A stretch of DNA of 36,430 nucleotides from NCBI RefSeq assembly GCF_001544695.2, contig NZ_FCOM02000064.1:1-36430 (forward strand). Reading direction: 5' to 3'. The position numbers and the translations under genes are program-made. Positions 35,319-36,430 of this stretch are shown here, piece by piece; position 1 is the stretch's first letter, and every line of letters begins with the position of its first letter. Origin of the DNA: Caballeronia arvi. GTDB taxonomy: Bacteria > Pseudomonadota > Gammaproteobacteria > Burkholderiales > Burkholderiaceae. The notes under the pieces are model-generated. The model was given only the letters and a program-made list of their open reading frames with translations, did no database searches and was not told the origin of the DNA.

Positions 35319-35592
35319 GTGACGATCGTCGCGTTGCGCGCGCACTGGGCCGATCGGGCTAAAGATTTCGACGGCACGCCCGAAGAAGGGCAACCAGAGC
35401 GAGCCGCTGCTTGGCCATGCTTGGCCCCGGCATCATTCCATGGACCGATGCTTCACGCCGGCGACATCGAGTCGGGCAGGGCGGTCAGGGGCAACACGCA
35501 AATGAGGCCGGCTATACCGCTGACGGACTGAACCGGCTGATTAGTCGAATGGTCACCGAACTGGTTGAGACGATGGAAGACCTGAGCCTCGA
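35319..35592 (+). pseudogene. Unidentified gene fragment cut by the IS6 copy
   Basis: Two plus frames look partly coding: VTIVALRAHWADRAKDFDGT from 35319, and, one shift later, YTADGLNRLISRMVTELVET followed by MEDLSLDDRRRLG just before the IS6 homology begins near 35610. MLGPGII near 35417 resembles the start of NRAMP transporters, but nothing after it supports that. I read a short decayed fragment joined to the transposase. Confidence 0.25.
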
Positions 35593-35595
35593 TGA

Positions 35596-36300
35596 CCGCA
35601 GACGACTTGGGCAGGGAACGCGCACGCGTTCCGCTGGTACTTCCGCTTCCAGTTGAGCTTGCGCGACATCGAAGAGCTGCTTTTCGAGCGCGGTGTGATG
35701 GTGACATATGAGACGATCCGATGCTGGTGTGACAAGTTTGGCAAGGGCTTCGCTCGCCGGGTGAAAGCCGCGCGACGCAAGCCAGGTAGCACCTGGCACC
35801 TCGACGAAATGTTCGTCACCCTGCGTGGTGAACCTTATCTGCTGTGGCGCGCGGTGGACGAGCATGGCGCCGAACTCGACATCCTGCTGCAAAAGCGGCG
35901 CGACATGGCCGCCGCCAAACGCTTCTTCAAGCGTGTGCTGCGCTCGAGTCCGGTGCCGCGCAAGATCGTCACCGATCAGTTACGCAGCTATCCGGCGGCC
36001 AAAGCCGAGATCCCAGAACTTGAGAACGTGAAGCACGTGTTCGTCAAAGCGGCAGCCCGACTGAACAACCGCGCAGAGAACAGCCACCAACCGACCCGCG
36101 AACGCGAACGGCGCATGCGCGGCTTTCGCGACCCTAAACGCACGCAGAAGTTTCTCTCGTGCTTCGATCCGATCCGGCAACATTTTGCGCTCAGGCGGCA
36201 TCTGCTTCGCGCTTCACTCTATCGGAAACAACTCGCAGCGCGGTTCGCCGCATGGCGCGAATTTACCAGCGTCACCCAAACTCCGTTGAATGCTTTCTGA
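35596..36300 (+). pseudogene. IS6-family transposase, 5'-truncated
   Basis: DDE transposase of IS6 type. The open frame begins after a TGA at 35593. Homology starts about HAFRWYFRFQLSLRDIEELL and runs FERGVMVTYETIRCWCDKFG to the TGA at 36300. Catalytic residues are in HLDEMF (D), VTDQLRSY (D) and NNRAENSHQPTRERERRMRG (E), all present. Complete members have about 20-25 further N-terminal residues including the ATG. Here the only possible starts are internal, such as TTG 35653. The left inverted repeat is not found; the right one is. So the copy lost its left end. Confidence 0.75.
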
Positions 36301-36327
36301 GCCGCAGCGCCTAATGCATCATCATCG

Positions 36328-36353
36328 ACAAAATTCCGCAAGTTGACAGCGCC
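36328..36353. repeat. Right inverted repeat of the IS6 copy
   Basis: Read inward from the right the sequence is GGCGCTGTCAACTTGCGGAA followed by TTTTGT, which fits IS6-family ends (GGxxCTGTxxxAA...). No matching left end is visible before 35596. Confidence 0.55.
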
Positions 36354-36426
36354 CTCCGGGGAAGTGCAGTTCGCAGTTTTCCGAAGCGCCAATCAACTCT
36401 CTAATCTCCTTCACCGCGCTCAACAT
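36354..36426 (-). pseudogene. N-terminal gene fragment at IS6 boundary
   Basis: From ATG 36426 the frame reads MLSAVKEIRELIGASENCEL and HFP up to the element edge, then runs into the IS6 terminal repeat. The amphipathic start looks like real coding sequence. The gene seems to have been cut by the insertion. No family recognised; the window ends four bases upstream. Confidence 0.3.
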
Positions 36427-36430
36427 GCGC

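Noticed and set aside
35411..35460. NRAMP metal transporter start (MLGPGII)
   Set aside because: Only six or seven residues fit; the next residues lack the DPG/TYSQAG blocks in any frame.

Overview
The window looks like accessory DNA from a betaproteobacterium of the Burkholderia group (Burkholderia, Paraburkholderia or Caballeronia). The signs are high GC with strong GC3 bias in the intact genes, a phasin of the polyhydroxybutyrate type, small conserved proteins that I associate with this group, and transposase families common there. This placement is inference from protein resemblance; no rRNA or tRNA gene was seen.

Two kinds of sequence are interleaved. A minority is intact and well organised. 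This includes a UPF0182 membrane protein (2907-5660, minus), an IS21-family element with istA and istB (11750-14396), an eight-gene SUF iron-sulfur cluster operon (19599-26062, plus), a phasin (27661-28227, minus), a diguanylate cyclase (29796-31199, minus), a covalent-flavin oxidoreductase (32941-34311, minus) and a DUF1059 protein (34473-34685, minus). The rest is largely eroded. It holds recognisable but frameshifted genes for a PagL-like lipid A deacylase, a RelB/ParE toxin-antitoxin pair, a DUF2513 protein, a PAP2 phosphatase, a cation-diffusion-facilitator transporter and several small conserved proteins. It also holds fragments of IS110, IS5, IS6 and serine-recombinase genes.

Region by region: 1-2.2 kb is gene debris (PagL, recombinase tail, toxin-antitoxin remnant). 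2.9-5.7 kb is the UPF0182 gene. 6-10 kb is a mixture of broken and small hypothetical genes. 10.6-14.4 kb is nested insertion sequences: an IS110 fragment beside an IS5 fragment that is cut by the complete IS21 element, which has a 5-bp target duplication. 14.4-19.5 kb holds small hypothetical genes and a dispersed repeat. 19.6-26.1 kb is the SUF operon. 26.2-28.7 kb holds small ORFs and the phasin. 29.8-31.2 kb is the diguanylate cyclase. 31.6-36.4 kb holds the CDF pseudogene, the flavin oxidase, DUF1059, a second copy of the dispersed repeat and a 5'-truncated IS6 copy at the right edge.

The functional core is the SUF operon. It encodes an Rrf2 regulator with three cysteines, the SufBCD scaffold, the SufS desulfurase, SufU as sulfur acceptor, a SufT/MIP18 protein and a small Rieske ferredoxin. 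Most of its genes overlap by ATGA. Long intact frames beside many frameshifted neighbours argue against general sequencing error and for genome erosion, as in a host-associated or recently bottlenecked Burkholderia-type lineage. I did not find a clearly new defence or mobile system. The best candidates for something undescribed are the Rieske/SufT tail of the SUF operon, a GTGA-coupled pair of tiny genes at 17315-17724, and a roughly 200-bp dispersed repeat at 14417 and 34757.
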